A stretch of 64,000 nt of DNA from Atriophallophorus winterbourni (GCA_013407085.1 JACCGJ010004942.1:62001-126000); one strand, 5' to 3'; shown: positions 46,601 through 56,735, counted from the stretch's first letter. Numbers and translations: made by a program. Notes: generated by a model not told the origin, from the sequence alone.

Positions 46601-49600
46601 TGGAGACAATTGAATGTTAAGCAAGACTGGCTTATTTACAATCAGTTATATCAATTTATGATAAATTTTCGCTCCAGACACACGAAAAAATTGCTCTCAA
46701 TTATTATCTACCTTTTAGCACGATTTATTATCGATATGATTTAACTCACTTGACAGGAAGTTGAATTGTTGTAGTTGTATCCTAACTGTCACTTGTGCTC
46801 AATTCTCGCTAGCTTATGCGGAGGAACTAGGATAAGCGCACTTTGTGGCGGGATTCAAATGTATACCACCAGATGAACATCCAGCTTTTATGCTGTGCCA
46901 CCGTAGCCAAGCAGATTACAAGTACGGAAACAAACAATAAATTCGATTTTATCCAACTCGATATGTAACCAATTACCAGGCTATACCATAGTCAAATGTC
47001 TTAACCACCTATAAAAAGCTCATTTGCATACATTTTCATCACACACACCCCACGACCGGTTGCGTACTGTTTGTGTGTGTGATGGAAATGCACGCAAATG
47101 TGCTTTTTTGATCATGGTCATTGATTCAAACACAGTCTACATGGGTGTGGGCTCATGTGATTGAACATGTTGGTCGTACCAACCTTAGTAATCAGTTGCA
47201 TACAACCGCAATTTATTTGGCTCAACGACCAGTTTCCTAAGCGCGCCCTGGAGTAGCAAAGCAAGGTCAAATAAATATAAATATTCCTCGCGATGCATAA
47301 TGTCATCTGGTAATGAATGTAAGACCGCGGTTATGCGTCGATCCATCTATAATTTACCATGTCTACCTCCGGAGCTCATTACGCGAGGCAATTTCAGTTT
47401 TCAAAGTTTTTAATGAGCGAATAATAAAGGACCGCACTGATTCTTCACGAATACCTAAATCCCATCATAATTTAAATTCCGTTCTTGCCTCGTGCACTTC
47501 AATCGAAGTTTTCAAGCGAACTTATGCAAACTGTTCCTCATCTACTTCATGCCGAACTGGATTTGTATAACCGATCTCGTAAACTCACAGATCGTACAAT
47601 AGATGATGATTTTATCAACAAGTTTTTGTTATAACAAAATACACGCGAAACTATCTCTTGGAATTCTTTCATAACAATTTCCTGTTATTTTTCACTTTTT
47701 TGCACGTTTCGGTTGTTCCAACAATGGCGTTTTAACGTTGGGTCGTGCTATAAGAGAGATTTCACCAAGTCCACTTTCCTGTTGAAATCACTAAGGCTGG
47801 AACACATGCGGTTAACAAGATTGACAGAGGTGAAATCTGCACAATATGGCACTCGGCACTACGACGAATAAATATTAATTAAGGCAAAATTCTGAATAGT
47901 TTTAATTCTATTTATTTATTTATAATCTATTTAACTTATGCACAATTGTCACACTTTCAACCGTGCACGTGTGAACCAGAATGTCAATTGAAATTGATCG
48001 ATTTCACACTGGGCTGCTTAAATGAGCCACTTTATCTCGTCTTTGTCTACAAGACTTGACTCCCAAGTGATTTCAATAGGCTTTTGAATGAGACAATCAA
48101 TTAGAGGGGTGAGTGGTACGTACTGACGTTTCTGTTCTGCTATCGCACTTGATTAGATGATGCTTCTGTGCCAGAAGTGAAAGCTGCCCAAAAGCTGCTC
48201 AAACCGATCGCAAATCTTCCCAATCTGGCGCTCGGCACCGATGGGAAGGCACATATTTTTTATTCACCATATGCCTACTATTTAATTAGAATGTTGTTTT
48301 TTCTTCAAAAATAGCCTAAGCTTACCTAATTAGTTTCGTACTTCTACGCATGTGGGCAACAGTGTCGACCGACATCGACCGTGTTCACTTGTATTAGATT
48401 AATGTGGATACACACTATTAGGAATATCGACCACTGATCCAGTTGATTCTCACGAGACTTGAGACACTGTAAGCGTACTATAGGCTGTTAAGCGGTATGG
48501 TCAAATTAGTGGTGGCGGGTTGACTGCTAATTAGTCATGTTCCTTGTACTGACATCACCATTGGCCTGACGAAGTTTCTGTGTCGGAGGTGAAACGTTAC
48601 CAAAAACCTGCACTAACTGATCACACTCACATTTATTGGCATTATGAATGAACAATCGTTCACAAACATATTCCAATCAATCCTCTAAATGATTGTTTTT
48701 AATCGTTGTTTTTATGAATTGCTTTCTTTGTATTATAGAGGATTGTGGACGGGTTGTGAATGCGTCAAATCCAAGGTTCCCTTTGCATACCATTGGCCCG
48801 AATTGTATCAGTTTCATTTACGTTCAACCACTCACGAACAGAAGTTCAAAAACTGTTAGATTCTCCTCTGAAAGGGTAAATTTATTCGACTTTTTCTACA
48901 ACACATTTTCTTTGTATAATCCGGATTATTCCGGAAACAACATGCCGAACCGTCTTTGCTGACTTCGTTTTGTTTATTGCAAATAGTTTAACATATTTTA
49001 TTGGAAATCATTCACACATTGCATCTTATTATAGTATTGAGAATTCTGTTTCATCATTGCAGATCAAAAGACATGGGATGCCAGTTTACATATACCTCGA
49101 TTATCCATGCATTGAAACGGTAGAGACCCAAATCGGAAATGATGAAGATTGTCGAGTTATTCACCCCCAATCCAATCAGCTGACAGTTTTAGTATTATTA
49201 AATACTTCGGATACATTTGCAGAAAACGATTACATCGAAGTGGCCGACAGTGAGTGTTTGGAAATATAACGTTCACGCAATCTTTTCTGTGCATTAAACG
49301 ATTCATTTTCTGCAAAAAAATCAATTTTTTAGGTGAATTTTACCCTTGCCCTCATGAGTTTATTCCAACTACGACACCAAGCATCCAGGCTCCATCACGT
49401 GAGTTTATTATGTCAAAATTAAATGTTTTGCTGTTCGCTTACTTCGGTGGATGTCGATCACGGATGTACATCATAAACGCATGAAGTTTTATGCTCCACA
49501 GCTTTTCGAATAACTACAATTCTGATTCGCGATAAACAATTTTAACCACAGCGTTTACAGCTATAGGTAGTTCTCAAACAATCGACTGCAATTACGTCCT

Positions 49601-50859
49601 GACGTCGTGAATTAGTAGTAGCAGCGGAAAGCATTATCTGTTTTATAAACGGCTTATAGACAACGATTTGCTGGGTGCTTCCAAGGTGACTGGTCTAGAC
49701 CAAATTCTTCCAAAGTCGCAGGGTCAAACGTGTTCGTACCGCAAGTGCGGTCTTCCCAGTTGTAGAGTTAATGAATTCAAAACCCAAAAGAGAAACGTTT
49801 TTAGAATACGAACATTATCCATTAGGTACGCATGACCCACCCAGAGTAAACAGAAGGGTGAACATGCCGAGTAGAGGTTTTAAGCTGATGAAAAGTAGTA
49901 AATGCAGCCAAATTAAATAAATGCTCATATTTCTGAATGTTGTGTAATCGAGCGTAGCGGAGAATTGTGCGATACCCTTAATTTTTTATTGCCTTGTGGT
50001 ATGTGAAGCTACATAATGTTGAATATATATATCAAACTTGAAGAATTCTTTTGCGCTATTCGAATGATTTTGTAAACATAATTGAAAATATAATATAAAT
50101 ATTTATGCTAATAACGTCAATTCGTTAATGATTACAGCTTTGCTGAGAAATGATGAAGTTTATAAATTTTGTTCAATGATTGATTCATCATATCACTTAG
50201 GAATTATGTATAGAATAAAGGTAACATTCCATGTATCATAGGTAGAATTGTGGGGTTGCATGGATACTATTTTTTCAACTTTAAAATAAAACATACCGAA
50301 TTCGCACGGAAGAAATATATTCTCTTAATTCGTCGATTCAATTAAGCGAAGTTTATCTCAAAAATTTGTATCCGTGAGATTAAAATTTTAATTATAATTA
50401 TAGCTAAAAATAAACCGAAAAATAAAACTGACGGTATATATATGATTAAATTTTAGCCACAACTACCACAACTACGACGACTCAAGCTACAGTTACAGTT
50501 CCAAGTGAGTTTTTATCAAGATTAAACATCTTGTTCCTGGGTCACTAAGATTATTTTTGAATACCATATGTTAAATGCATAAATGAACAGTAAAACGAAA
50601 ATACATTATCACCGGTACTTGAACACCAAAAGCGGTTTCTGCCTGTTTGGCTTCATCAAGTGGAAAATGTAATATCTGGTTTGGTATGTGTTGTAACCTC
50701 GGAAAAGTGGTATACACAGTAACACTTTGAAGACATTGTTTAATAAGGAATGTACAACGAACCAACGCGGTTCGCTGAAAAACCCTGAAAAACAGTGGCC
50801 TAAAAGTCTAAATATATTTAAAAATATAGGTTATTATTATTACTATTCTTCTTCTTCTT

Positions 50860-50890
<31 letters not shown>

Positions 50891-50899
50891 TTATTATTA

Positions 50900-50934
<35 letters not shown>

Positions 50935-53406
50935 TACGTTAACAAACATCACAGTTGATTAGATCATACTACTTTCATTAATTTAGTAGTCAAAGCCCAC
51001 GAACATTTGTGTTATATTTAAATTACTTCCTATTAATTTAACACAATATTGATTCAGCTTTGACACGAATTAGGTTTGCATAATTCAAATTTCCAGGAAG
51101 TGATTTTTACGAGAATCGATAATTAATTGGATTTATTCGTTATTCCAACGCCATCGAGATTAAACCTAATGTGTCCGCATTTTTGGATAATACCTCCGAC
51201 TGGCTGATTAGTTACCATTAATAGCGAAGGAATTATTAGCAGCTCGTCTTGTTTCAACAACATTAGATTACGTTACAATTTTCTAACGTACCTCTTTATT
51301 TGTTTTTGCTGGTTCGTTCTTGAAATCTCTGTGAATTACAATTACCCATTATCGCGGGAACTACCTCTTTTTTGGTAAATGGGTAAATGTTCGTACGGTG
51401 GGATAATAATAGTCATCATTGTTCTCGATTATGTAGATAGTATAATAAGTTTAATGGGATTACCCGAAAACGTTAAGTATAGCAGATAGATGAAATTCGC
51501 GTTTCTACGCTCGCAATAGATATATTCTATTTCCATATTACATCAATATTTACTGGCCAGTATAAAAGAACACTTATGTTCCAAGCATCAATTTCATGAA
51601 GTATATAATGTGCGTAATGTAAATTGTAATTTAATGGCTCATAAACATGGAGAAAAATGTTTTATGTAACTGCCTTAATATTGTATTGCATGATATGCGT
51701 TCAGCAGCCAATAGCTGTTTCTGCTCCTCCCCAGCTTGCAGACGACGCTTTACACAATGCCTCCAATAAGAGCGACCAAAAACACGTTTTTCCAAAACGC
51801 AGAGTCAATGTTAAGAGATTTCATATCCCTTTTGCGAGTGCGACTGCCTAATGTTCGACTTCCTGATTGCAACTTACCATAGAGTAGAACTTTTGGAATA
51901 CGACAATTATCCATTCTGTAGATATGACCAAGCCACTTCAGCATTAATCACTCTGTCCACCCACGATATGTTCAAGATACGACGGATACTTTTTCGATGA
52001 AGAGCATTCAGCTCTGTGTGTATCTTGCGTTGGTGTTCCAGGTTTCCATGCCGTACAGAGAAGCTTTTAGATAATAGCATCCTTAACGCTTTAAATTGCT
52101 GCGCAGTTATAAGTTAGACAATTTCTCAAAAAAACGATGCAATTTTCTACTCACTTCGAATCTATTTTTTATTTATAACTTAACCGAAATTGTTCAGTAA
52201 TCAATCGTATCAGACATTCTAATATTCGGCTAATTAAACATAAATTATTTATCAAAATTTAAATTAATTTTCACAAGGTGCAACACCTACGACAAGAAAG
52301 GAGTCTGCAGCATTTGTTGGTACGTTGTCAATTTCGTCAGTTTGTTGATATCTACACAATACTATGTCCTTATAAATGGGTTATAGTTTTACTCGAGCAA
52401 GCTACAATCAGGTGTAAGCATTTAAAAACAGAATGACGAATGCAGCACTGTAGATTGTACTAACGTAAGTAACAGGCGGTATAAACAGTCCAGTTGTACT
52501 AGCTACTTATCAGCACTCGTAATGAAATATAGTTCAAGTTAAGATGCAGCAATCTCTAGTTCAAATAACTAACAGAAAGCGTAAACAATGAAAATAAATA
52601 AAAGTAAACAGATACATCTTTCATTTAAAATTCGCTCAATTAAACGCATTGCGTCACCTGCAGCGCTGACATATATAGTTTGATCTCGAATAACCGTCGC
52701 ATGTTGCGTACTGAATGCGCGATCTCCAATTATCAGCCAAAAGTAGTATTTAGTCTCATTGTTCTTAAAGAAAAAGCTCTTCTCATGCCTCAAAATGGAG
52801 CGGTGAAGAACGATTCGTCACAAGGCATAGAGTCAAGAACTTTCATATGTATTTTGCGAACGTCTTTCTACAGTAAGTGTAGTGATGTCATTCGCTCGCC
52901 ATAAAGTAGAGTACTAGGGTGAACATGCTCTGTAGACCATGTTTAGAACGCACTTCGGCTTTTATTACATTGTCCATCCACGCTACGTCCACGAAATGTG
53001 TCTTGATTTGCTAATTGAGTGATAAAAATAGGTTGTTGGAAACTATCAGATCACAAGTAAGCGAAACGCAACATCTCACGTGAGAAAATTGAAAAAATGC
53101 GACGGTTAGAAGTTATTAAACGTTGGTGAGATTTGAGATGAGGCAAAAGAATAATACAATATTTCGGGTACTAGGTTGTCTTATGCATATAATCATACAC
53201 ACTTTATTTAATAAATATACATTGGAAAAATCTGTTGACCACATTTGTGAATGTAAACTTATTAGCAGAATGTCTTAATATATATTCATAGTTTGAATTA
53301 TATACACATTTTACTGGAATATCGAAATTTCTCTTTTGCAGTCAAGCCTATCGGTCAAATGAGTTTGCTTATCATGTCTCTTATTCTACGCAAACTATTG
53401 CTGTAA
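40640..53406 (+). CDS. Gene D: secreted or anchored protein, 11 exons, about 318 aa
   Basis: Exons: 40640-40697, 41767-41915, 43462-43627, 44637-44648, 46508-46534, 48739-48875, 49063-49249, 49333-49398, 50457-50504, 52278-52319, 53342-53406. Lengths sum to 957 nt, an intact frame of 319 codons. Donors are mostly GTAAGT, GTGAGT, GTATGT or GTACGT, and every junction phase agrees. Residues 1-19 form a signal peptide (MVTTTIFLFVLKFHLICGI). Residues 20-124 and 138-251 are two similar beta-rich modules. Residues 255-292 are Thr/Pro-rich. The last 15 or so residues are hydrophobic (MSLLIMSLILRKLLL). Sequons: N29, N145, N171, N230. No family is assigned; a CUB- or Ig-like fold is conceivable. Extra exons are possible. 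It presumably acts at the cell surface or outside the cell. Confidence 0.7.
41195..41640 (-). mobile_element. RTE-2 3' fragment in gene D intron 1
   Basis: Read on the minus strand it keeps the C-terminal coding region and 3' UTR (CCAAGGTTGACTTAGATCGA tip near 41225; ACGACGTTTGCAATGG block). It is old and antisense to gene D. Confidence 0.6.
41767..43627 (+). CDS. Gene D exons 2-3: module 1
   Basis: Exon 2 (41767-41915, acceptor CTTTATTCACTAG, donor TCA|GTAAGC) and exon 3 (43462-43627, acceptor TTTTACAACAG, donor AC|GTATGT) encode residues 20-124. The intron between them is phase 0; the outer introns are phase 1, the signature of a shuffled module. The module has a single cysteine (C104), in RELCTVVTRNDESSRLLFTL, and an N-G-S sequon near its start. 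Confidence 0.65.
44637..44648 (+). CDS. Gene D exon 4: 12-nt micro-exon
   Basis: TTTTCTTCCAG|ATTCCGCACCAT|GTAAGTC. Both splice sites are close to consensus, and the 12-nt length preserves phase 1. It adds four residues (S-A-P plus split codons) between module 1 and the next micro-exon. Confidence 0.55.
45583..45628 (+). ncRNA. Hammerhead-type fold with canonical CUGAUGA
   Basis: CTGATGA (45589-45595) is the exact canonical core. GTGC-AAACA-GCAG gives stem II with three pairs. GAAA is at 45609-45612, followed by CCGGCCGTCGG. Stem I (CTAC with the sequence after GTC) pairs poorly in this unit, so core and stem I are best preserved in different units of the dimer. Confidence 0.45.
45821..45860 (+). 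ncRNA. Best-preserved hammerhead-type fold
   Basis: Stem I CCUAC (45821-45825) pairs with GUGGG (45856-45860) over five pairs, one G-U. Core CCGATGA (45826-45832; U4 is C). Stem II GTGC/GCAC is perfect around loop AAACA. GAAA is at 45846-45849. Stem III is AC/GT with a two-base loop. The cleavage-site triplet GTC ends at 45855. All elements are in the right order and spacing for a type I hammerhead with minimal stem III. Only U4 deviates. Confidence 0.6.
46508..46534 (+). CDS. Gene D exon 5: 27-nt micro-exon
   Basis: TTCTTCGAACAG|AT..GTTG|GTGGGT. It encodes SVDADEGV plus split codons, an acidic linker before module 2. Phase 1 on both sides. The donor is less good than those of the other exons. 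Confidence 0.5.
46975..47200. repeat. Head-to-head pair of ribozyme-type repeats
   Basis: The left arm (47014-47047, minus orientation: AAAGCTCATTTGCATACATT.. and CATCACACACAC) mirrors the right arm (47073-47106: GTGTGTGTGATGG.. and CACGCAAATGTGCTTTTT) around a spacer holding a collapsed core, CCCCACGACCGGTTGCG. The right arm continues in sense orientation to the GTTGGTCGTACCAACC hairpin (47169-47184). The transcript could fold into a long hairpin. Confidence 0.6.
48115..48640 (+). repeat. Two copies of a dispersed repeat (gene D intron)
   Basis: GTACTGACGTTTCTG..GATGATGCTTCTGTGCCAGAAGTGAAAGC (about 48120-48205) and GTACTGACATCACC..GACGAAGTTTCTGTGTCGGAGGTGAAACG (about 48547-48640) are related to each other and to 10.2 kb. 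Their origin is unknown; a Penelope-like 3' region is possible because of the 10-kb neighbour. Confidence 0.4.
48739..49249 (+). CDS. Gene D exons 6-7: module 2
   Basis: Exon 6 (48739-48875) and exon 7 (49063-49249, acceptor CATCATTGCAG, donor ACA|GTGAGT) encode residues 138-245. As in module 1, the internal intron is phase 0 and the outer ones phase 1. Cysteines 140, 160, 199 and 213, with C251 in the next exon, suggest disulfides. The block DEDCRVIHPQSNQLTVLVLL aligns with RELCTVVTRNDESSRLLFTL of module 1. N145 is a sequon at about the same place as N29. Confidence 0.65.
49333..52319 (+). CDS. Gene D exons 8-10: threonine-rich stalk
   Basis: Three small phase-1/phase-1 exons (49333-49398, 50457-50504, 52278-52319) encode EFYPCPHEFIPTTTPSIQAP, then PTTTTTTTQATVTVP, then SATPTTRKESAAFV. 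The Thr/Pro/Ser content predicts an O-glycosylated, extended stem between module 2 and the C-terminal tail. Symmetric phase-1 exons could be skipped or duplicated without breaking the frame, so splice isoforms with different stalk lengths are possible. Confidence 0.6.
49440..49800 (-). mobile_element. RTE-2 3' fragment in gene D intron 8
   Basis: Minus strand: 3' tip GATGTACATCCGTGATCGACATCCACCGAAG, then the decayed C-terminal coding region. Antisense to gene D. Confidence 0.65.
50836..50936. repeat. (TTC)n plus (TTA)n compound microsatellite
   Basis: About 15 TTC units followed by about 16 TTA units, flanked by further ATT units. The Ser/Tyr/Ile-rich frame across it is an artefact. Confidence 0.95.
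51000..51680. other. Gene D intron sequence, nothing else seen
   Basis: No recognisable repeat or exon with matching phase was found between the microsatellite and the next RTE fragment. Confidence 0.35.
51690..52090 (-). mobile_element. RTE-2 fragment in gene D intron 9
   Basis: Minus strand reads LKWLGHIYRMDNCRIPKVLL, YGKLQSGSRTLGS and KRDMKSLNIDSAFW, the C-terminal region of the family, with QTTLHNAS-type sequence at the end. It also runs back into the SETW block near 52050. Antisense to gene D. Confidence 0.75.
52790..53010 (-). mobile_element. Short RTE-2 fragment in gene D intron 10
   Basis: On the minus strand, the block corresponding to DVAWMDNVIKAEV..LQSMFTL (GTAGCGTGGATGGACAATGT, TGGTCTACAGAGCATGTTCACC) is recognisable. 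Antisense to gene D. Confidence 0.6.
53342..53406 (+). CDS. Gene D exon 11: hydrophobic C-terminal tail
   Basis: TTTCTCTTTTGCAG|TC..TAA. It encodes KPIGQMSLLIMSLILRKLLL and stop. A hydrophobic segment ending at the stop codon fits either a GPI-anchor signal or a short tail anchor; the internal Arg-Lys is unusual for both. Acceptor quality is good and the phase fits exon 10. Confidence 0.55.
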
Positions 53407-53447
53407 ACGATGCATTGCGGAATATCAAAAAATCGAATACAATTAAC

Positions 53448-54187
53448 ACTTCGTGAATATTGACAATTTATCGTTATTTCGTTGTCATACGAATTAATAA
53501 TTGTAGCTTACGCCTCGTGCACTCAATTTTCAAATTATTGACTAATACCTTTAATACTTCGTGAATATTGTCAATTTATCTTTATTTCGTTGTCATACGA
53601 ATCACGTGTTGCGTCTTACCCCTCGTGCACTCAATTTTCACATTATTGACTAATACCATTAATACTTCGTGAATATTGACAATTTATCGTTATTTGGTTG
53701 TCATACGAATTACGTGTTGTAGCACTCAATTTTCAAATTATTGACTAATACCTTTAATACTTCGTGAATATTGTCAATTTATCTTTATTTCGTTGTCATA
53801 CGAATTACGCGTTGCGTCTTACGCCGCGTGCACTCAATTTTCACATTATTGACTAACACCATTAATACTTCGTGAATATTGACAATTTATTGTTATTTCG
53901 TCGTCATACGAATAACGTATTGTAGCTTACGCCTCGTGCACTCAATTTTCACATTATTGACAAATACCATTAATACTTCGTGAATATTGAATATTTATCG
54001 TTATTTCGTTGTCATTCAAATTACTAGTTCTATTGTACGCCTCGTGCAGTTATTTTCCAAATTATTGACTAATACCAATAATACCTCGTGAATATTGACA
54101 ATTTATCGTTATTTCGTTGTCATTCGAATTACTAGTTTTATTGTACGCCTCGTGCACTCAATTTCCAAATTATTGACTTATTACGCT
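53448..54187 (+). repeat. 108-bp minisatellite, about 6.8 units
   Basis: Units start with ACTTCGTGAATATTGACAAT at 53448, 53556, 53664, 53759, 53867, 53975 and 54083. The period is 108 except the third unit, which has lost 13 bases. Units contain TTATTTCGTTGTCATACGAA and CGCCTCGTGCACTCAATTTT. Unit differences alternate (GACAA/GTCAA, CAAATT/CACATT in units 1-4), which suggests a dimeric 216-bp expansion step. It begins 42 bases after the gene D stop codon. Confidence 0.95.
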
Positions 54188-54267
54188 TTGACAAATCATT
54201 AAAAATCGTATCAAGATTGACTGTTTAGTTTGAACCAATTGTAATCCGATAGATTTAGTTTTCGAAA

Positions 54268-54273
54268 AATAAA
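54268..54273 (+). terminator. Candidate poly(A) signal after the minisatellite
   Basis: AATAAA. If this is the gene D signal, the whole minisatellite would be in its 3' UTR. No AATAAA was noticed between the stop codon and the minisatellite end. Confidence 0.3.
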
Positions 54274-54399
54274 TATCTCGCTGTTACATTTTGATTTTTT
54301 TCGGTGGGATTTATGCAGTAAACTGGCTTTTAAGTAACCAGAGTAAGGTTACGGGAGAGGAACGGCACCCGCAAAATACGACAGGTTATATTATTTAAT

Positions 54400-54640
54400 T
54401 TTTGGCGAACAGACTGGTTGTAAGGTTAAATGACATTCAGACACCTAGTTCTTTTTCTGTGGTTGTGAAATCGAGATCACGAGTGTGATGCATATATTTG
54501 CGGAGCTGCAGCAACTCACTTATCCTGGGCCCAACGCCATAAAGTGCACAATTTACTTCGATATTTAAACGAATACTTTTCCTTATTTGAATAACTTCAA
54601 CAAACAGTATCAAATTACTATAACACATTGATATATTCAT
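54400..54640 (-). mobile_element. Small LINE fragment (CR1-like thumb region)
   Basis: The minus strand reads HHTRDLDFTTTEKELGV, then after a stop SFNLTTS. This matches the L..TSTEKDLGV.(I/V)S..L block of CR1-like reverse transcriptases (compare TEEIELGVWISSNLKS at 33.1 kb). Confidence 0.5.
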
Positions 54641-54930
54641 TTGTCAATATACAGAATATTGTCTGGAACTAATCGAGGAGACGTTACAATGAAACATATT
54701 TGAAATGAAACTAAGGGCCTTAAAATTAACCAATGTGATACAAATGTAAAAATCGTTACAAGCTCAATAAAGAAATCATTGGCTGTTTGACATAGCAGCT
54801 AACTAAATCCTTTTGTCGTTACTTTTCGCATCAACATGGTCTCCCACATTATTAACCGTGTTGTGCAGGTCGGCATTACAGCGGTGTAAGTGCAATGATC
54901 TTCGCTAGCCACAGAACAATAATTTACCCT

Positions 54931-54942
54931 TTATATATATAC

Positions 54943-54976
<34 letters not shown>
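54931..54976. repeat. (TA)n microsatellite
   Basis: TA tract with two C interruptions; the Tyr-Ile frame over it is an artefact. Confidence 0.95.
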
Positions 54977-54979
<3 letters not shown>

Positions 54980-54999
54980 GAGTGCGTCCTAGTAAAGTA

Positions 55000-56325
55000 A
55001 CTGCAATTTATTTGAATATCTTTCGCAACGTTCGTGTAGTCTGCTTTCATCCTGAATTCACGCATAAATCCGCTAACAAGTGGGATTTGTGTAATAGTGG
55101 TTATTTGGTTTGTGACCGCCTTGTGCACAAGCATGGATACTACTAGTTCGTTACGAAACATTAGATGCTGACTGTAATCCGAAACCAATTAATCAGATCA
55201 CACAAATTTAGGCGTCAAGCAAATTGACCAGTCTTTTTGATGGAGCAAATTGGCCAGTCTTTTTGATGGAGCATGAACCACGTTTTATTTATTCGAAAAT
55301 TATATACATAAAAAAAGTGTTTGCACAAATATCTTCACTACTTGTATATAGGGGAATGAAGAACTTACAAAACAAGGCCATTTAAAATCAACGGAATAAT
55401 ACAAAGTTTTGTTAGCGATACGTCGACGACACATTTCGTAAAATGCGAGATTCCACCGTAAATTCTATGGATCATTTATTCTACGAAATGTTGAATAAAA
55501 GTTCTTTATTAAACCACATATGAAGCAGCACATGCTTCGGATGCGCAAACACACCGTCCATACTCTATCGTGTTCTAAAGAGACAAGAAAATGGCATCGA
55601 TGTTATCCACTAGGTAGCACCAATTGGAATGAGCCATCTAGTCATTGTTTTAGAGTATATATCTAAATCGAAAAGAGCTAGGGACGATCAAAAAATGAAA
55701 GGAAAAACGTCTACTGTTTTATTATGAATCGTGCTTCAAAAACACACCGACTAATTACGGATTAACAACTGATGTGTAACAATGCTGGTCATCAATCTAC
55801 CAAAACAATAAAATGCATTCTAGATATGTTTTCGAAAATTTGAAAAAAGAGATTACAATTCGTGATCAGGCTTCGAATACAAATATGGATGCATGTGAGA
55901 TGTTGTGCGTTGAGAAAAAACATACTGCATGCAACATCTAAATCCTGGAAATCTTATTGTTTGCTAAGGAACAATTTCCTATAATTGTCCAGGTGTATAG
56001 AGAAGAGTATCAAATCAATCAGATGTATAAAATGGAACGAAACCCAAACATTAAGACCATGGTTAAGCCAGGCGTTTTAGCATTAAGTACCTTGAACGGA
56101 AATACATCCAAGGCTCTCGAAGCCGCCAATTAACACACTCAATGTTGCTCAAGATGGTCCTACCAAAACGAGCGCTTATGCTATGTTATGCCTGCATTCA
56201 GATCACAAATTAACAAAATATAAGTTATCGCTATGAAGCCTAAGGATGACCTAATGGGGCTACTCGGTTTAAATACAAACTTTCCTAGTGTTGGCAATAT
56301 AACATCACTGAATTGCAGCAAGATT
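55000..56325. other. No feature recognised
   Basis: AT-rich DNA. One 29-bp tandem duplication (AAATTGACCAGTCTTTTTGATGGAGC-like, near 55220-55272) is visible. No supported exon. Confidence 0.35.
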
Positions 56326-56329
56326 CCTA

Positions 56330-56735
56330 TTAACTTAAAAAGTGGATGAATCACACCGATATACAAAGGTGGGAACGATCCGGTTTGTCTAACTACAGAT
56401 CAGTGGTCTCTCAGCTTCTAGGACGATTTGTAGCTGATGAACTTATCAAACATTTGGAACACAATAAGATTATTTTCATAGCACAGCGCGGATTTATTAC
56501 AAGACACTCCGTTCCTCGCCATATTACTCATAACTCTTAATGGCTCGACCCGATCCATGATAATGTATGCGCAATACATGCTTGTTACCTTGATATGTCT
56601 AAAGCCTTTAACTGTGTTGACCACAGCATACTACTACATAAATTGTGCAGCTCGGCATATATGACAGATTATTTGCCTGGTCGACTTTTGCTGGAAATTC
56701 GTGTACACGAATAAAGTCATTTTCTTTTTCTTCTT
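56330..56735 (+). mobile_element. CR1-like fragment fused to a (TTC)n LINE tail
   Basis: Plus strand: WERSGLSNYRSVVSQLLGRF, HACYLDMSKAFNCVDHSILL (motif A), then CSSAYMTDYLPGR joined directly to the 3' tip (GAAATTCGTGTACACGAATAAAG, then TTC-rich to 56735). The catalytic half is missing. Either this LINE family has both parts and this copy is internally deleted, or it is a composite. Confidence 0.65.

Noticed and set aside
47313..47570. 85-codon plus-strand frame with LINE-like C-terminal phrasing
   Set aside because: The resemblance (VFKRTYAN) is too short to assign.
48739..49249. Naming gene D module 2 as a CUB domain
   Set aside because: Length and strand pattern are compatible, but the cysteine spacing and signature residues do not clearly match, so no family is assigned.
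50727..50942. Open frame rich in Ser and Tyr
   Set aside because: It is the translation of the TTC/TTA microsatellite and has no coding support.
53448..54187. CRISPR-like array
   Set aside because: The units are contiguous 108-bp tandem repeats without unique spacers, and the genome is eukaryotic.
54895..55146. 83-codon frame with Tyr-Ile repeats
   Set aside because: Microsatellite-driven frame, no recognisable domain.
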